From the NCBI RefSeq assembly GCF_003864295.1, contig NZ_BDQK01000001.1, positions 1 to 64,000 on the forward strand: 64,000 nucleotides of DNA. Direction: 5' to 3'. The notes under the pieces were generated by a model. It made no database searches. It was given only the letters and a program-made list of their open reading frames with translations, and had not been told where the DNA came from. This document shows positions 53,984 to 62,845 of this stretch, piece by piece. The translations under genes and the position numbers were made by a program. Source of the DNA: Aphanothece sacrum FPU1. Lineage in GTDB: Bacteria > Cyanobacteriota > Cyanobacteriia > Cyanobacteriales > Microcystaceae. Numbering within the stretch: position 1 is the stretch's first letter; each line of letters begins with the position of its first letter.

Positions 53984-54041
53984 CAACATTTTTGTTTCTT
54001 AATTCTATCCTACAATAGATTAACAAGCTTATTGTTGTCAA
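53984..54041 (-). promoter_or_regulatory. SufR operators and sufB promoter
   Basis: Minus-strand -35 TTGACA (54041-54036), 18-bp spacer, -10 TATTGT (54017-54012). Operator-like CAAG-N6-GTTG at 54024-54037 lies within it; a second, CAAC-N6-GTTT, is at 53984-53997. Both resemble the CAAC-N6-GTTG SufR pattern. The location between divergent sufB and sufR fits repression of both genes when SufR carries its Fe-S cluster. Confidence 0.65.
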
Positions 54042-54101
54042 AGTGACATTCATCTAAAATCTTAGGGAACTTTTCTCCTAAACCATTAATATTTTCGGAA
54101 T

Positions 54102-54776
54102 ATGAGTTTAAAAATGACTATTATGCAGCCTCCTTCTACCAAAGAAGATATTTTGCAACATTTACTCAAACAAGGTCAAGCTACCGCTCAAGCATTAGCT
54201 GATACTTTCGATATCACTCCTCAAGCAACCCGCCGTCATTTAAAAGATTTGGAGGAGGAAGGCTTAATAGAACATCGGGCCATACAAGGAGGGTTAGGAC
54301 GACCCCAGTATAAATATTATCTCAGTAAACGGGGACGCGATCGCTTTCCTAACCGCTATGGAGAGTTTGCGGTGTCTTTCTTGCATACCCTGACGGAAAC
54401 CGTCGGAGAAACCCAGGTTAAAGAGGTGTTACGCAAGCAATGGGAACGAAAAGCGGATGAATATCGCCATCGTATCGGCGAAGGGTCATTAAAAGAAAGG
54501 GTGGAGAGGTTGGTTAAACTGCGACAAGAAGAAGGTTATATGGCTGAATTACACCCTGTTAATGGCAAAAATGAGTCAAATGGTCAAAGGGGTGGTTATA
54601 TCCTGGCTGAACATCATTGTGCTATCTCTGAAGTTGCGGAGTCTTATCCTACGGTTTGCGGTCATGATTTAGAAATGTTTGCCGCAATTTTGCCTGATTG
54701 TACCATAGAACGGATTAATTGGATTAATCAAGGAGAACATAATTGTGGGTATTTAATACAAGTTAAAAATAATTAA
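54102..54776 (+). CDS. sufR: SufR, Fe-S-sensing repressor of the suf genes
   Basis: 224 residues (ATG 54123, MQPPSTKEDIL, is an alternative start). DeoR-like winged HTH at the N-terminus (ATAQALADTFDITPQATRRH). The C-terminal cysteines are spaced exactly CX12CX13CX14C (HHCAISEV, TVCGHD, PDCTIE, HNCGYL), the SufR signature that binds a [4Fe-4S] cluster. It represses the divergent sufB unit and itself when clusters are plentiful. The stop codon overlaps the first bases of a heptamer array. Confidence 0.95.
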   Translation: MSLKMTIMQPPSTKEDILQHLLKQGQATAQALADTFDITPQATRRHLKDLEEEGLIEHRAIQGGLGRPQYKYYLSKRGRDRFPNRYGEFAVSFLHTLTETVGETQVKEVLRKQWERKADEYRHRIGEGSLKERVERLVKLRQEEGYMAELHPVNGKNESNGQRGGYILAEHHCAISEVAESYPTVCGHDLEMFAAILPDCTIERINWINQGEHNCGYLIQVKNN

Positions 54777-54879
54777 TTATGAATTATGAATTATGAATTA
54801 TGAATTATGAATTATGAATTATGAATTATGAATTATGAATTATGAATTATGAATTATGAATTATGAATTATGAATTATG
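54775..54879. repeat. AATTATG heptanucleotide array, 15 perfect copies
   Basis: 105 bp of exact tandem AATTATG units, starting on the last two bases of the sufR stop codon. A perfect array of this length is expected to be unstable in copy number. It forms nearly the whole sufR 3' flank; each unit contains an ATG, but no ORF results. Confidence 0.95.
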
Positions 54880-54959
54880 ATTCATGATTCTAGGCTCTTT
54901 TTCCCGTCTTCTTCAAGATACACACTGTTACCCTATCTATAATTTACGCATAGATTAAG

Positions 54960-55214
54960 ATGAATCAACCTCAATCACCTGCTCAATTTCTAACCCTTGA
55001 AGAATCTGCTGATGTAGATAAAGCCTTATTAACTGCACCAGAAAAATTCTTAACCCGTTTAACGATTTCTTCTTTGAGACTATTAACTATAATTGCTCAA
55101 GATGTAGGAGTTTCTATGGAAGAATTAAGTCATCAACAAGTTATTGAATGGTTTGAGAAAGATGGCAAAATTAGACGAGAACAAGGCGAAGATGCTTCCG
55201 TTTTAAAATGGTAA
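54960..55214 (+). CDS. Small conserved-looking protein, unknown function
   Basis: 84 residues, acidic, helical (FLTLEESADVDKALLTAPEK; LRLLTIIAQDVGVSMEELSH; VIEWFEKDGKIRREQG). No signal peptide or membrane segment. The next gene, a Uma2-family protein, starts 19 bases downstream on the same strand, so they may be a unit. Family not recognised with certainty. Confidence 0.65.
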   Translation: MNQPQSPAQFLTLEESADVDKALLTAPEKFLTRLTISSLRLLTIIAQDVGVSMEELSHQQVIEWFEKDGKIRREQGEDASVLKW

Positions 55215-55232
55215 TAAGAGGAAAGATGAACC

Positions 55233-55928
55233 ATGATTGATCAACTTAAAAATAGATCAAAATCCGAGATTACTTATCCTGATAGTGACGGTAAACCAAT
55301 GTCAGATAATACAATTCAATTTCGTTGGATTACAACCATTAAGTATAATTTAGATTGGTTATTTGCCAATGATGGAAATATTTTTATTGCTGGAGATTTG
55401 TTATGGTATCCCCTTGAAGGGAATAATAAGTTAAGACAAGCTCCTGATGTTATGATAGTCTTTGGTAGACCGAAAGGTGATCGAGGTTCTTATCAACAGT
55501 GGAAAGAAGAAAATATCGCACCTCAAGTGGTTTTTGAGATTCTTTCTCCGGGTAATACTCAAACAGAAATGACTAAAAAATTATTATTTTATGATAGATA
55601 TGGAGTAGAAGAATATTATATTTATGATCCTCCTAAAAATGATTTGAATGGGTTACAACGCATTGATAATAGATTAGAAAACATTGAAAACATAGATAAT
55701 TGGATTAGTCCCCGTTTAGGAATTCGGTTTGAAATAGGTTCAGGCGAATTACGATTGTATTATCCTGATGATAAACCTTTTCAATCTTATGTAGAAATAG
55801 CTCAACGCTTACAAGAATCTGAATTAGAACTGATTAAAGAACGTTTGAAGGTTCAAGAGGAACATCAACGGGCTGAAAAATTAGCGACAAAATTACGAGA
55901 ATTAGGAATTAATCCTGATGAAATTTAA
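55233..55928 (+). CDS. Uma2-family (DUF820) protein
   Basis: 231 residues. PD-(D/E)xK-like core: RQAPDVMIVFGRPKGDRGS (Asp) and APQVVFEILSPGNTQTEMTK (Glu, Ser/Lys region), then FYDRYGVEEYYIYDPPKN. A C-terminal coiled coil (RLQESELELIKERLKVQEEH) follows. A second Uma2 gene lies at 50465 but the two are of different subtypes. Function unknown; a nuclease fold is likely. Confidence 0.78.
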   Translation: MIDQLKNRSKSEITYPDSDGKPMSDNTIQFRWITTIKYNLDWLFANDGNIFIAGDLLWYPLEGNNKLRQAPDVMIVFGRPKGDRGSYQQWKEENIAPQVVFEILSPGNTQTEMTKKLLFYDRYGVEEYYIYDPPKNDLNGLQRIDNRLENIENIDNWISPRLGIRFEIGSGELRLYYPDDKPFQSYVEIAQRLQESELELIKERLKVQEEHQRAEKLATKLRELGINPDEI

Positions 55929-56029
55929 TAATAAAATATATTATATTTGAGCTTATACAAAATCTTAATCATTAAATAAAATCCTTAAGCTACAATTAAA
56001 AGTAAGAAAATAATTGAAAGGAATGCCTT

Positions 56030-56227
56030 ATGACCATTACATTAAAAGTTCCTAGTATTGCCTGTGGTGCTTGTGCTAATACTATCACTAAAGCTATTGA
56101 AGGGCAAAAACCAGAAGCCAAAATTTCCATTGATGTTGAGGCAAAAATTGTCACCGTTGAAACAGACGCTTCTGAAGATACAATTAAGGAAATTATTACC
56201 GGGGCTGGCCATACAGTTGAAGTATAA
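56030..56227 (+). CDS. Copper chaperone, heavy-metal-associated domain
   Basis: A 65-residue ferredoxin-like metal carrier with the metal-binding motif CGAC in PSIACGACANTITKAI. The usual Met before the motif is replaced by Ile (SIAC). Cyanobacterial homologues (Atx1-type) pass copper(I) to P-type ATPases for plastocyanin. An AAAGGA ribosome site lies upstream. No transporter gene is adjacent. Confidence 0.88.
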   Translation: MTITLKVPSIACGACANTITKAIEGQKPEAKISIDVEAKIVTVETDASEDTIKEIITGAGHTVEV

Positions 56228-56236
56228 TTATTCTGA

Positions 56237-56257
56237 GGGCTTAATGATATTAAGCCC
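56237..56257. terminator. Palindrome family F copy 2
   Basis: GGGCTTAATG-A-TATTAAGCCC inverted repeat, ten bases after the copper chaperone stop codon and followed by CCTACAG. Placement fits a terminator for that gene, though no U-run follows. Confidence 0.45.
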
Positions 56258-56313
56258 CTACAGAAGATGTATCTATGTCAGTTCTATTTATTATCTATCA
56301 TCATATTTAATCT

Positions 56314-57912
56314 ATGGTATCCTACGCAATTGATTTTGGTACAAGCAACACAGTAATTACTCGATGGAATGCGGTTACACAACAACCCGAAACCATTAAA
56401 CTATCAGGAATTTGTCAACAATTGGGAAATAATCCTCCTTTAATTCCTAGTTTACTTTATGTAGAAAATGCTAGTCAAGCTCAAGTATTAGTAGGTCAAA
56501 AAGTACGCGATTGCGGCTTAGATTTATCAAATAATCCGCGTTTTTTTCGTAGTTTTAAGCGAGGAATTGGAGCAAAAATTCAAGGATTTTTACCCGAACT
56601 TGATCAAACAATTATTACCTTTGAACAAGTGGGCGAATGGTTTTTAAATACCTTAATTCAACAATTACATAATCAAAGTGTTAAACCATTAGAGTCTTTA
56701 GTTTTAACGGTTCCTGTCGATAGTTTTGAAAATTATCGTCATTGGTTAAGTCAAGTTTGTCAAGGTTGGGAAATTGAACAAATTAGACTCTTAGATGAAC
56801 CGACTGCTGCTGCATTAGGTTATGGAACAACTGAAGAAGATTTATTATTAGTTGTGGACTTTGGGGGAGGAACGCTTGATTTATCTTTAGTTCAATTAGA
56901 CGCTAAAAATAAAGAAGAAAATCAAGGTTTTATTTTAAAATGGGGACAAAAATTATTAGGTGAAAGTGCTAGTCAAAAAGTAAGATTAGCGCGTGTTTTA
57001 GCTAAAGCAGGAATGAATTTAGGAGGTTCAGATATTGATGATTGGTTAATTAATTATTTCTCTAAAACACAAAATTTATCTAAATCTTCTTTAACTTTAC
57101 GGTTAGCAGAAAGACTAAAAATTAAATTATCTTCCCAAACTGAGGCACAAGAAGTACATTTTAATGATGAAACTTTAGATAGTTATGAATTAGTCTTGAA
57201 TAGAGAACAATTTGAAACGATTTTAAAAGAACAACAATTTTTTGCTCAATTAGATGAGTTAATGTCCCAAGTTTTGCAACAAGCAAGACGAAATGGCATC
57301 GAAAAAACGGATATTAATAAAGTTTTATTAGTGGGAGGAACAGTAAAAATACCAGCAGTACAAACCTGGGTTAAACAATATTTTGATGAGTCAAAAATTA
57401 AATGTGATCGCCCTTTTGAAGCTATTGCCCAAGGAGCGTTACAATTAGCTCAAGGATTTGAGGTTAAAGACTTCTTATATCATAGTTATGGTATAAGATA
57501 TTGGAACCGTCGAAAAAACTGTCATGATTGGCATCCTATCATTAAATCAGGACAATCTTATCCTATGAATAAACCCATAGAAATCAAGTTAGGAGCATCC
57601 ATAGAAAATCAACCCAGTATAGAATTAATTATAGGGGAATTAGGAGCAGAAATAGGAGGAACAGAAGTCTATTTTGAGGGCGATCGCTTGGTGACTCGTT
57701 CTAGGGGAAATGGGGAAACTAATGTACAAGCTTTAAATGATAGAGATGGGGGCAGAAATATTGCTCAATTAGATCCCATTGGTTCTCCCGGAAGTGATAG
57801 AATTAAGTTACAATTTTGGGTAGATGAACAACGATTTTTAAGAATCAATGTGGAAGATTTATTAACTCAAAATCGGTTGACTAATAATCAAATTGTTGCT
57901 CAATTAAGTTAA
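56314..57912 (+). CDS. Hsp70-family (DnaK-like) protein
   Basis: A 532-residue actin-fold ATPase: phosphate-1 motif AIDFGTSNTVITRW, LLDEPTAAALGYG, phosphate-2 VVDFGGGTLDLSLV, adenosine motif LLVGGTVKIPAVQTW. The nucleotide-binding part spans about 1-385; the last ~145 residues are shorter than the DnaK substrate-binding domain and lack its usual helical lid. It is therefore a specialised Hsp70 relative. Partner genes (DnaJ, GrpE) are not adjacent. Confidence 0.88.
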   Translation: MVSYAIDFGTSNTVITRWNAVTQQPETIKLSGICQQLGNNPPLIPSLLYVENASQAQVLVGQKVRDCGLDLSNNPRFFRSFKRGIGAKIQGFLPELDQTIITFEQVGEWFLNTLIQQLHNQSVKPLESLVLTVPVDSFENYRHWLSQVCQGWEIEQIRLLDEPTAAALGYGTTEEDLLLVVDFGGGTLDLSLVQLDAKNKEENQGFILKWGQKLLGESASQKVRLARVLAKAGMNLGGSDIDDWLINYFSKTQNLSKSSLTLRLAERLKIKLSSQTEAQEVHFNDETLDSYELVLNREQFETILKEQQFFAQLDELMSQVLQQARRNGIEKTDINKVLLVGGTVKIPAVQTWVKQYFDESKIKCDRPFEAIAQGALQLAQGFEVKDFLYHSYGIRYWNRRKNCHDWHPIIKSGQSYPMNKPIEIKLGASIENQPSIELIIGELGAEIGGTEVYFEGDRLVTRSRGNGETNVQALNDRDGGRNIAQLDPIGSPGSDRIKLQFWVDEQRFLRINVEDLLTQNRLTNNQIVAQLS

Positions 57913-58018
57913 GATTTAGGGCGCGTCGTAACCCACCATGTTAAACAGTGTAACTTGGACATACATTTTCTACCAAGATGTCGGGAGAGCCTATTTTTCT
58001 AGTAAAATAAAAAGATAT

Positions 58019-58081
58019 TAGGGACATGGCAATAATAAGTTAAAGATTTCAAGATAAAATTTTCTAGTGCCATGTCCCTAC
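58019..58081. repeat. 63-bp hairpin repeat, family E copy 2
   Basis: Ends TAGGGACATGGCAATAATAA and the inverted CATGTCCCTAC; same length and layout as 50296-50359 and 63133-63195. Between the Hsp70 and HAD genes, which converge, so it could fold as a bidirectional terminator. Its right end lies one base from the HAD gene stop codon. Confidence 0.75.
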
Positions 58082-58082
58082 A

Positions 58083-58784
58083 TTAAATTAAGATGAGAGT
58101 ATTCATCGTATTAATGATGTCAAATGAGGTTGATTTATTGACATTTCTATCTAATAAAAATGCTTGAAGTCCAACAGTTTTTGCTGCATCATAATCTTCT
58201 TTTTGACTATCCCCAATATGCCAAGCTTGATGAGGATGACAATTATATTTATCTAAAGCTACATCAAAAATTCTACTATCAGGTTTAGCTGAACCAGTCA
58301 TGGAAGAAATGGTAATACTACTAAAAAAATCTGTCAAACCAAATAAACCTAAAACCTCATAAATACGACTATCAAAATTAGAAATAATCCCTAATTCAAC
58401 CTCTTTACTTTGCCAATATTTTAAAACTGGAATGACATCATCATAGAGAAACCAAGGATTTGCAGTGGCAAAATACTCATAAAGTTGTCTAAAAAAAACA
58501 TCAAAATCACTAAACTTTTCTAAGGCCTCTACTTGTGCAAAAGTCGTTTTAGCTAGACTATACCACCATTGATATTCTAACTCAGGAATTTTCATTGAAT
58601 ATACTTCAGAAAACGCCAAGGGAGAGGCCATTTTAAAACTTTTGAAAAAAGCCAAATCCAAGGCTTCAGCAGAGATTTCTACGCCCATTTCAGAGGCAAT
58701 GGTGCTGTAAATTTCCCCCACTGTCCCTCGAACGCCGAATAAAGTCCCGACAGCATCAAAAAAAATGACGTTAGGTTGTTGCAT
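58083..58784 (-). CDS. HAD-superfamily phosphatase-like hydrolase
   Basis: A 233-residue HAD-IA protein: motif I FFDAVGTLFGVRG (nucleophile Asp; the second Asp usual in DxD is replaced by Val-Gly), motif II LGIISNFDSR, motif III Lys region TGSAKPDSRIF, motif IV HIGDSQKEDYDAA. The DAVGT variant occurs in REG-2-like HAD proteins. Substrate unknown. It lies 13 bases downstream of ndbB on the same strand, probably co-transcribed. Confidence 0.85.
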   Translation of the reverse strand: MQQPNVIFFDAVGTLFGVRGTVGEIYSTIASEMGVEISAEALDLAFFKSFKMASPLAFSEVYSMKIPELEYQWWYSLAKTTFAQVEALEKFSDFDVFFRQLYEYFATANPWFLYDDVIPVLKYWQSKEVELGIISNFDSRIYEVLGLFGLTDFFSSITISSMTGSAKPDSRIFDVALDKYNCHPHQAWHIGDSQKEDYDAAKTVGLQAFLLDRNVNKSTSFDIINTMNTLILI

Positions 58785-58797
58785 TGCTCATAAATTG

Positions 58798-59994
58798 TTA
58801 CTTGTCCAATAACCATTTTACAAGAGGTTGAGTCACCCAATTTAATCCTACATTGACTTGATGTTTCAAAGTAGGAAGACGATAAAGATAAATTAATCGT
58901 CGCGCCATATAAGCCAAATTTCCGTCTAATTTTAAACCTAAACCGCTTAAGCTGGCATCTTCTACTCCTAATGCCATCATTTCTCCTAAAGCTTGATAAC
59001 GGAAAGGTAATAAGGGACGATGAGTAAGAGAAGCCCAAATATTCCAGGCACAATAATCAGACTGTTGAAATGCTGCTTGAGCCGTTGCGGGAATGGGTTT
59101 TCCTGTCTCATCTTGACACTCTATTATATCACCAAGAGCATAAATATCAGAATGATCCACTACTTGCAGGTGAGGAGAAACCTTTAATAAACCTTGAGGA
59201 TTATGATTAAAGGGTAAATTTTTGACCCATTCTGATAATTGATTTCCCACAGTCCACAAGACTAAATCTACGGGAATTGTGTCTATTTGACCTTTATAAG
59301 ATAAAGAAAGACTATCAGATGTAATTTCTGTGACTTCTGTTTCTAAATCAAGCCAAATTCGCCGTTTTTCTAAGGCTGTATGACTTGTATTTCGATTAAA
59401 TTCAGAGGCATTCTTTAAAAGTGTTTCTCCCCGTTCTACCAATCGGATACGTCCTTTATCTCCCAGACGAGCCGCCAGTTTACAAGCCAATTCTACCCCA
59501 CTATAACCGCCTCCGACTACGGCGACGCGAATCTTTTCAGCATGAGACCTTTCAAGTAAGCGTAACCTTTCTTTGATACCATAAGCGTCAGCTAAGGTAC
59601 GAAATGGGATAGCATAATCTTTTGCCCCTGTAACCATGTCTAGAGGGGTAATACCGCCCATAGCAATGACTAATTTATCGTAGTGTAAACTATGGTGGTC
59701 TTGCAATTTGACCTGTTGATGTTCAATATCAATTCCGGTGACACAGCCTTGATGAAAGCGAATACCTGTATCAGCTAAAATTTCTTCAAAAGGAGGTGCA
59801 ATTTCCCATGTTTGCATCTCCTCAGTGATTAATTCATAGAGAAGGGGTGTAAATAAGAAGCGATCGCTCTTATCAATCAGTACAATTTCAGGACATTGTT
59901 GATTATCCCAAGGAAACTGACTCAGACGTAAAGCGGTATACAGTCCCCCAAACCCTCCACCAAGAATGCAGATGCGTAACGGTTGCTCATTCAT
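58798..59994 (-). CDS. ndbB: Demethylphylloquinone reductase NdbB (NDH-2 type)
   Basis: A 398-residue FAD/NAD(P) oxidoreductase. FAD motif ICILGGGFGGLYTALRL at the N-terminus, NAD(P) motif VAVVGGGYSGVELACKLAAR near 160, FAD motif IYALGDIIECQDETG near 290, and a C-terminal membrane-associating part. The segments FLFTPLLYELITEEMQTWEI and FQQSDYCAWNIWASLTHRPL match the cyanobacterial NdbB group as I recall it, which reduces demethylphylloquinone before the last methylation of vitamin K1. It complements menF and menH in this window. Confidence 0.82.
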   Translation of the reverse strand: MNEQPLRICILGGGFGGLYTALRLSQFPWDNQQCPEIVLIDKSDRFLFTPLLYELITEEMQTWEIAPPFEEILADTGIRFHQGCVTGIDIEHQQVKLQDHHSLHYDKLVIAMGGITPLDMVTGAKDYAIPFRTLADAYGIKERLRLLERSHAEKIRVAVVGGGYSGVELACKLAARLGDKGRIRLVERGETLLKNASEFNRNTSHTALEKRRIWLDLETEVTEITSDSLSLSYKGQIDTIPVDLVLWTVGNQLSEWVKNLPFNHNPQGLLKVSPHLQVVDHSDIYALGDIIECQDETGKPIPATAQAAFQQSDYCAWNIWASLTHRPLLPFRYQALGEMMALGVEDASLSGLGLKLDGNLAYMARRLIYLYRLPTLKHQVNVGLNWVTQPLVKWLLDK

Positions 59995-60085
59995 ATCGGG
60001 TTAATCGCCCTATTTTGACTATATATATCTTAACAATGTTGAGCCAGTTAGGTCAGGATATGGACTGGGGACACAGACAGAAAAA

Positions 60086-60105
60086 CCACGGGTTAATTCC
60101 CGTGG
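60086..60105. other. Hairpin CCACGGG-TTAATT-CCCGTGG
   Basis: A perfect 7-bp stem with a six-base loop, flanked by AAAAA and AGGTC, in the 343-base gap between ndbB and glmS. It may belong to a short RNA or leader; no terminator T-run. The rest of the gap holds the palindrome at 60235 and presumably the promoters of both genes. Confidence 0.4.
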
Positions 60106-60234
60106 AGGTCAAAATGGTTGTCATACATCATGACACAAAAATCAATAAAATTACAACATACTTTAGAATTATTCAATAATTGAGTTAATCTTGATCCGAA
60201 ACACAAAATCGATTTCTTGCGTCTGGTGTGGTTT

Positions 60235-60258
60235 AGGGGTCAACGGCCGTTGACCCCT
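60235..60258. repeat. 24-bp perfect palindrome upstream of glmS
   Basis: AGGGGTCAACGG followed by its exact inverted copy CCGTTGACCCCT. The 16-bp core also occurs at 27327-27342. It lies 80 bases before the glmS start. A protein-binding palindrome, a cruciform or an interspersed repeat are all possible. Confidence 0.7.
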
Positions 60259-60337
60259 ATCAATTTCTCAAATAAATGGTTATACTCAACCGAATCAATG
60301 ATAATCAATAAAATTAATAAATTTCTAAATTAAGCTT

Positions 60338-62224
60338 ATGTGTGGAATTGTTGGCTATATCGGAACTCAAACTGCAACGGATATTTTAATCGGTGGCTTA
60401 GAAAGGTTAGAATATCGAGGATATGACTCAGCCGGAATTGCGACGGTTTTAGAAGGCAAAATTGAATGTACCCGGGCCAAAGGCAAACTCCACAACCTAC
60501 GGGAAAAATTAGAACGGGAAGTTAACCCTTCTCAAATTGGTATTGGCCATACTCGTTGGGCCACCCATGGCAAACCGGAAGAACATAATGCCCATCCCCA
60601 TATGGATGCAGGGGGACGGATAGCCGTAGTACAAAATGGAATTATTGAAAATTATCAGGAATTACGGGAAGAATTAAGCGATAAAGGGTATCAATTTGTC
60701 TCAGAAACCGATACAGAAGTCATTCCCCATCTAATTGCCCATTTACTGCCGCAAAACCCTCAATATGACGACTTCTTACAAGCTATGCAAAAAGCCATTC
60801 ATCGTCTTAATGGGGCCTTTGCGATCGCGGTAATTTGTGCAGACTACCCAGATGAAATTATTGTAGCCCGAAATCAAGCTCCCTTAATTATTGGGTTTGG
60901 ACAGGGGGAATTCTTCTGTGCTTCTGATGTCACGGCGGTTGTGTCTCATACCCATGCGGTTTTGTCCTTGGAGAATGGGGAAATTGCTCGTTTAACCCCC
61001 CTTGGCGTAGAAGTTTACGATTTTGATCTAAAACGATTAAGAAAGCTTCCTCGTACCTTAGATTGGAATCTGACGACCGTTGAAAAACAAGGCTTTCGTC
61101 ACTTCATGCTCAAAGAAATTTATGAGCAGCCCTCAGTAGTACGAAGCTGTTTAGAAACCTATGTACAAGCAAATTGGCATCCTCAGACAAATAGTGATAG
61201 CAGTCCCATTGATTTAGGCTTAGCCTCTGAATTATGCGATAATGTGGACTATATTCAAATTGTAGCCTGTGGAACCAGTTGGAATGCCAGCATGGTGGGG
61301 AAATATTTACTCGAACAAGTGGCGGGAATTCCTACGATGGTACAATATGCTTCAGAGTTTCGTTATTCTCCTTCTCCTATGTTAGCTAATACTTTAACAA
61401 TTGGGGTAACACAGTCAGGGGAAACGGCGGATACTTTGGCGGCGTTGGAGATGGAAAAACAGCGAAGAATGGGGTTAGAATTTCCTTATGATGCGCGAAT
61501 TTTAGGCATTACTAACCGTCCTGAAAGTACCCTCGCTCACATGGTAGACCGCATTATTAATACTCAAGCGGGGATAGAAATAGGAGTCGCTGCAACTAAG
61601 AGTTTTACTGCACAATTAATGGGCTTTTATTTCCTAGCCTTAGAATTAGCTTATCGTCGTCGTCATTTAAGTTTAGATAAAATTGAAGGGTTAATTAAAG
61701 GGTTAGGACAATTACCGGGTCAAATTGAATTGATTCTCGAAAAACAAGGGACACAAATTGAAGAATTGGCCCATGATTTTATGGAGACTCAAGACTTTAT
61801 TTTCTTGGGACGAGGAATTAATTTTCCTATTGCTTTAGAAGGGGCTTTAAAATTAAAAGAAATCAGTTATATTCATGCAGAAGGCTATCCCGCAGGTGAG
61901 ATGAAACATGGCCCTATTGCTTTATTAGATGCTAAGGTTCCGGTAGTTGCGATCGCTATGCCTGGAGTAGTTCATGATAAAGTATTATCCAATGCTCAAG
62001 AAGCAAAAGCGCGGGATGCACGTTTAATTGGAGTAACACCTATTGATGATACAGAAGCGCGTTCAACTTTTGATGATTTGTTATTTGTTCCCCATGTGGA
62101 GGAATTATTATCTCCTATTATTGCGGTGATTCCCTTACAATTATTAGCTTATCATATTGCTGCCCGTCGAGGTTTAGATGTGGATCAACCTCGCAATTTA
62201 GCTAAGAGTGTTACAGTGGAATAG
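60338..62224 (+). CDS. glmS: Glucosamine-6-phosphate synthase GlmS
   Basis: A 628-residue glutamine-fructose-6-phosphate aminotransferase, first step to UDP-GlcNAc for peptidoglycan and lipopolysaccharide. The glutaminase domain starts with the catalytic Cys (MCGIVGYIG), then GHTRWATHGKPEEHNAHPH and FVSETDTEVIPHL. Two SIS sugar domains follow (VACGTSWNASMVGKYLLEQ; GVTQSGETADTLAAL; FLGRGINFPIALEGALKLKE), ending in the typical QPRNLAKSVTVE. Full length; no glmS ribozyme is recognisable upstream. Confidence 0.96.
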   Translation: MCGIVGYIGTQTATDILIGGLERLEYRGYDSAGIATVLEGKIECTRAKGKLHNLREKLEREVNPSQIGIGHTRWATHGKPEEHNAHPHMDAGGRIAVVQNGIIENYQELREELSDKGYQFVSETDTEVIPHLIAHLLPQNPQYDDFLQAMQKAIHRLNGAFAIAVICADYPDEIIVARNQAPLIIGFGQGEFFCASDVTAVVSHTHAVLSLENGEIARLTPLGVEVYDFDLKRLRKLPRTLDWNLTTVEKQGFRHFMLKEIYEQPSVVRSCLETYVQANWHPQTNSDSSPIDLGLASELCDNVDYIQIVACGTSWNASMVGKYLLEQVAGIPTMVQYASEFRYSPSPMLANTLTIGVTQSGETADTLAALEMEKQRRMGLEFPYDARILGITNRPESTLAHMVDRIINTQAGIEIGVAATKSFTAQLMGFYFLALELAYRRRHLSLDKIEGLIKGLGQLPGQIELILEKQGTQIEELAHDFMETQDFIFLGRGINFPIALEGALKLKEISYIHAEGYPAGEMKHGPIALLDAKVPVVAIAMPGVVHDKVLSNAQEAKARDARLIGVTPIDDTEARSTFDDLLFVPHVEELLSPIIAVIPLQLLAYHIAARRGLDVDQPRNLAKSVTVE

Positions 62225-62338
62225 CATTTATAGTCTTAGGAGTATTGCTATTGTTAATACTCCTAGTCTAAATGATGGATTTATTATAACTGCTTATTTA
62301 ACCCGTCGTATTCGTTCATTAGCAAAGAGAACACAATT

Positions 62339-62578
62339 ATGGCCGTAACCAGTATTGATATAAAATCTTATCTACAGCTTGCTAAAGTTGTTAATTATCT
62401 TCCTAAACAAGATTTCTGGACAGCTTATGATGCTGAAGCAGATGTCATTTACATCAATTTTCATCAACCTTCTTTACCTGCTGATGATAGTGAATTAACT
62501 GATGATGATATTATTATTCGTTATCAAGGAGATGAAATTATTGGGTTAAGTATTCTCAATGTTAGTAAAATTAGATAA
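62339..62578 (+). CDS. DUF2283-family small protein
   Basis: 79 residues: WTAYDAEADVIYINFHQPSL and IIIRYQGDEIIGLSILNVSK are the DUF2283 pattern (a small beta protein with an acidic middle). Such proteins often lie next to toxin genes, and here the remnant of a PIN toxin follows at 62966, separated by repeats, so it may be a surviving antitoxin. Start ATG 62339; no strong ribosome site. Confidence 0.7.
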   Translation: MAVTSIDIKSYLQLAKVVNYLPKQDFWTAYDAEADVIYINFHQPSLPADDSELTDDDIIIRYQGDEIIGLSILNVSKIR

Positions 62579-62637
62579 GTATTTTTGATCAAGATCAATG
62601 GCATTTTGAAAATTTTGCTTTTATCAACAGGTTATCA

Positions 62638-62838
62638 TTGCCATGCCCCTACATTATATTCTCTAATTTGGCCATGGCGTGGCGTTGATAATCTATTGTT
62701 TTAATTGTCGTTATTTCTGTTTTCTGACAGCACCTTACAGGCGCACACATTTTCCATTATCTATATAATATCATGTCAAGTCAACCTAGTCAAGCAAAAT
62801 TTCCCTCAAAAATACTGAAGTTAAGATAGCGATCGCGG
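62638..62838. repeat. 200-bp direct repeat, copy 1
   Basis: Starts TTGCCATGCCCCTACATTAT and ends AGCGATCGCGG. It repeats at 63181-63380 with only a handful of mismatches and one indel. No ORF. It begins with the right half of a family E hairpin, so the hairpin was probably part of the duplicated block. Confidence 0.9.
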
Positions 62839-62845
62839 GGAAGGC

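Noticed and set aside
56058-56333. ORF of 91 codons overlapping the copper chaperone in another frame
   Set aside because: The chaperone frame has a clear family motif; the overlapping frame has none.
60001-60337. Possible glmS ribozyme upstream of glmS
   Set aside because: No recognisable ribozyme core; that element is typical of Gram-positive bacteria.
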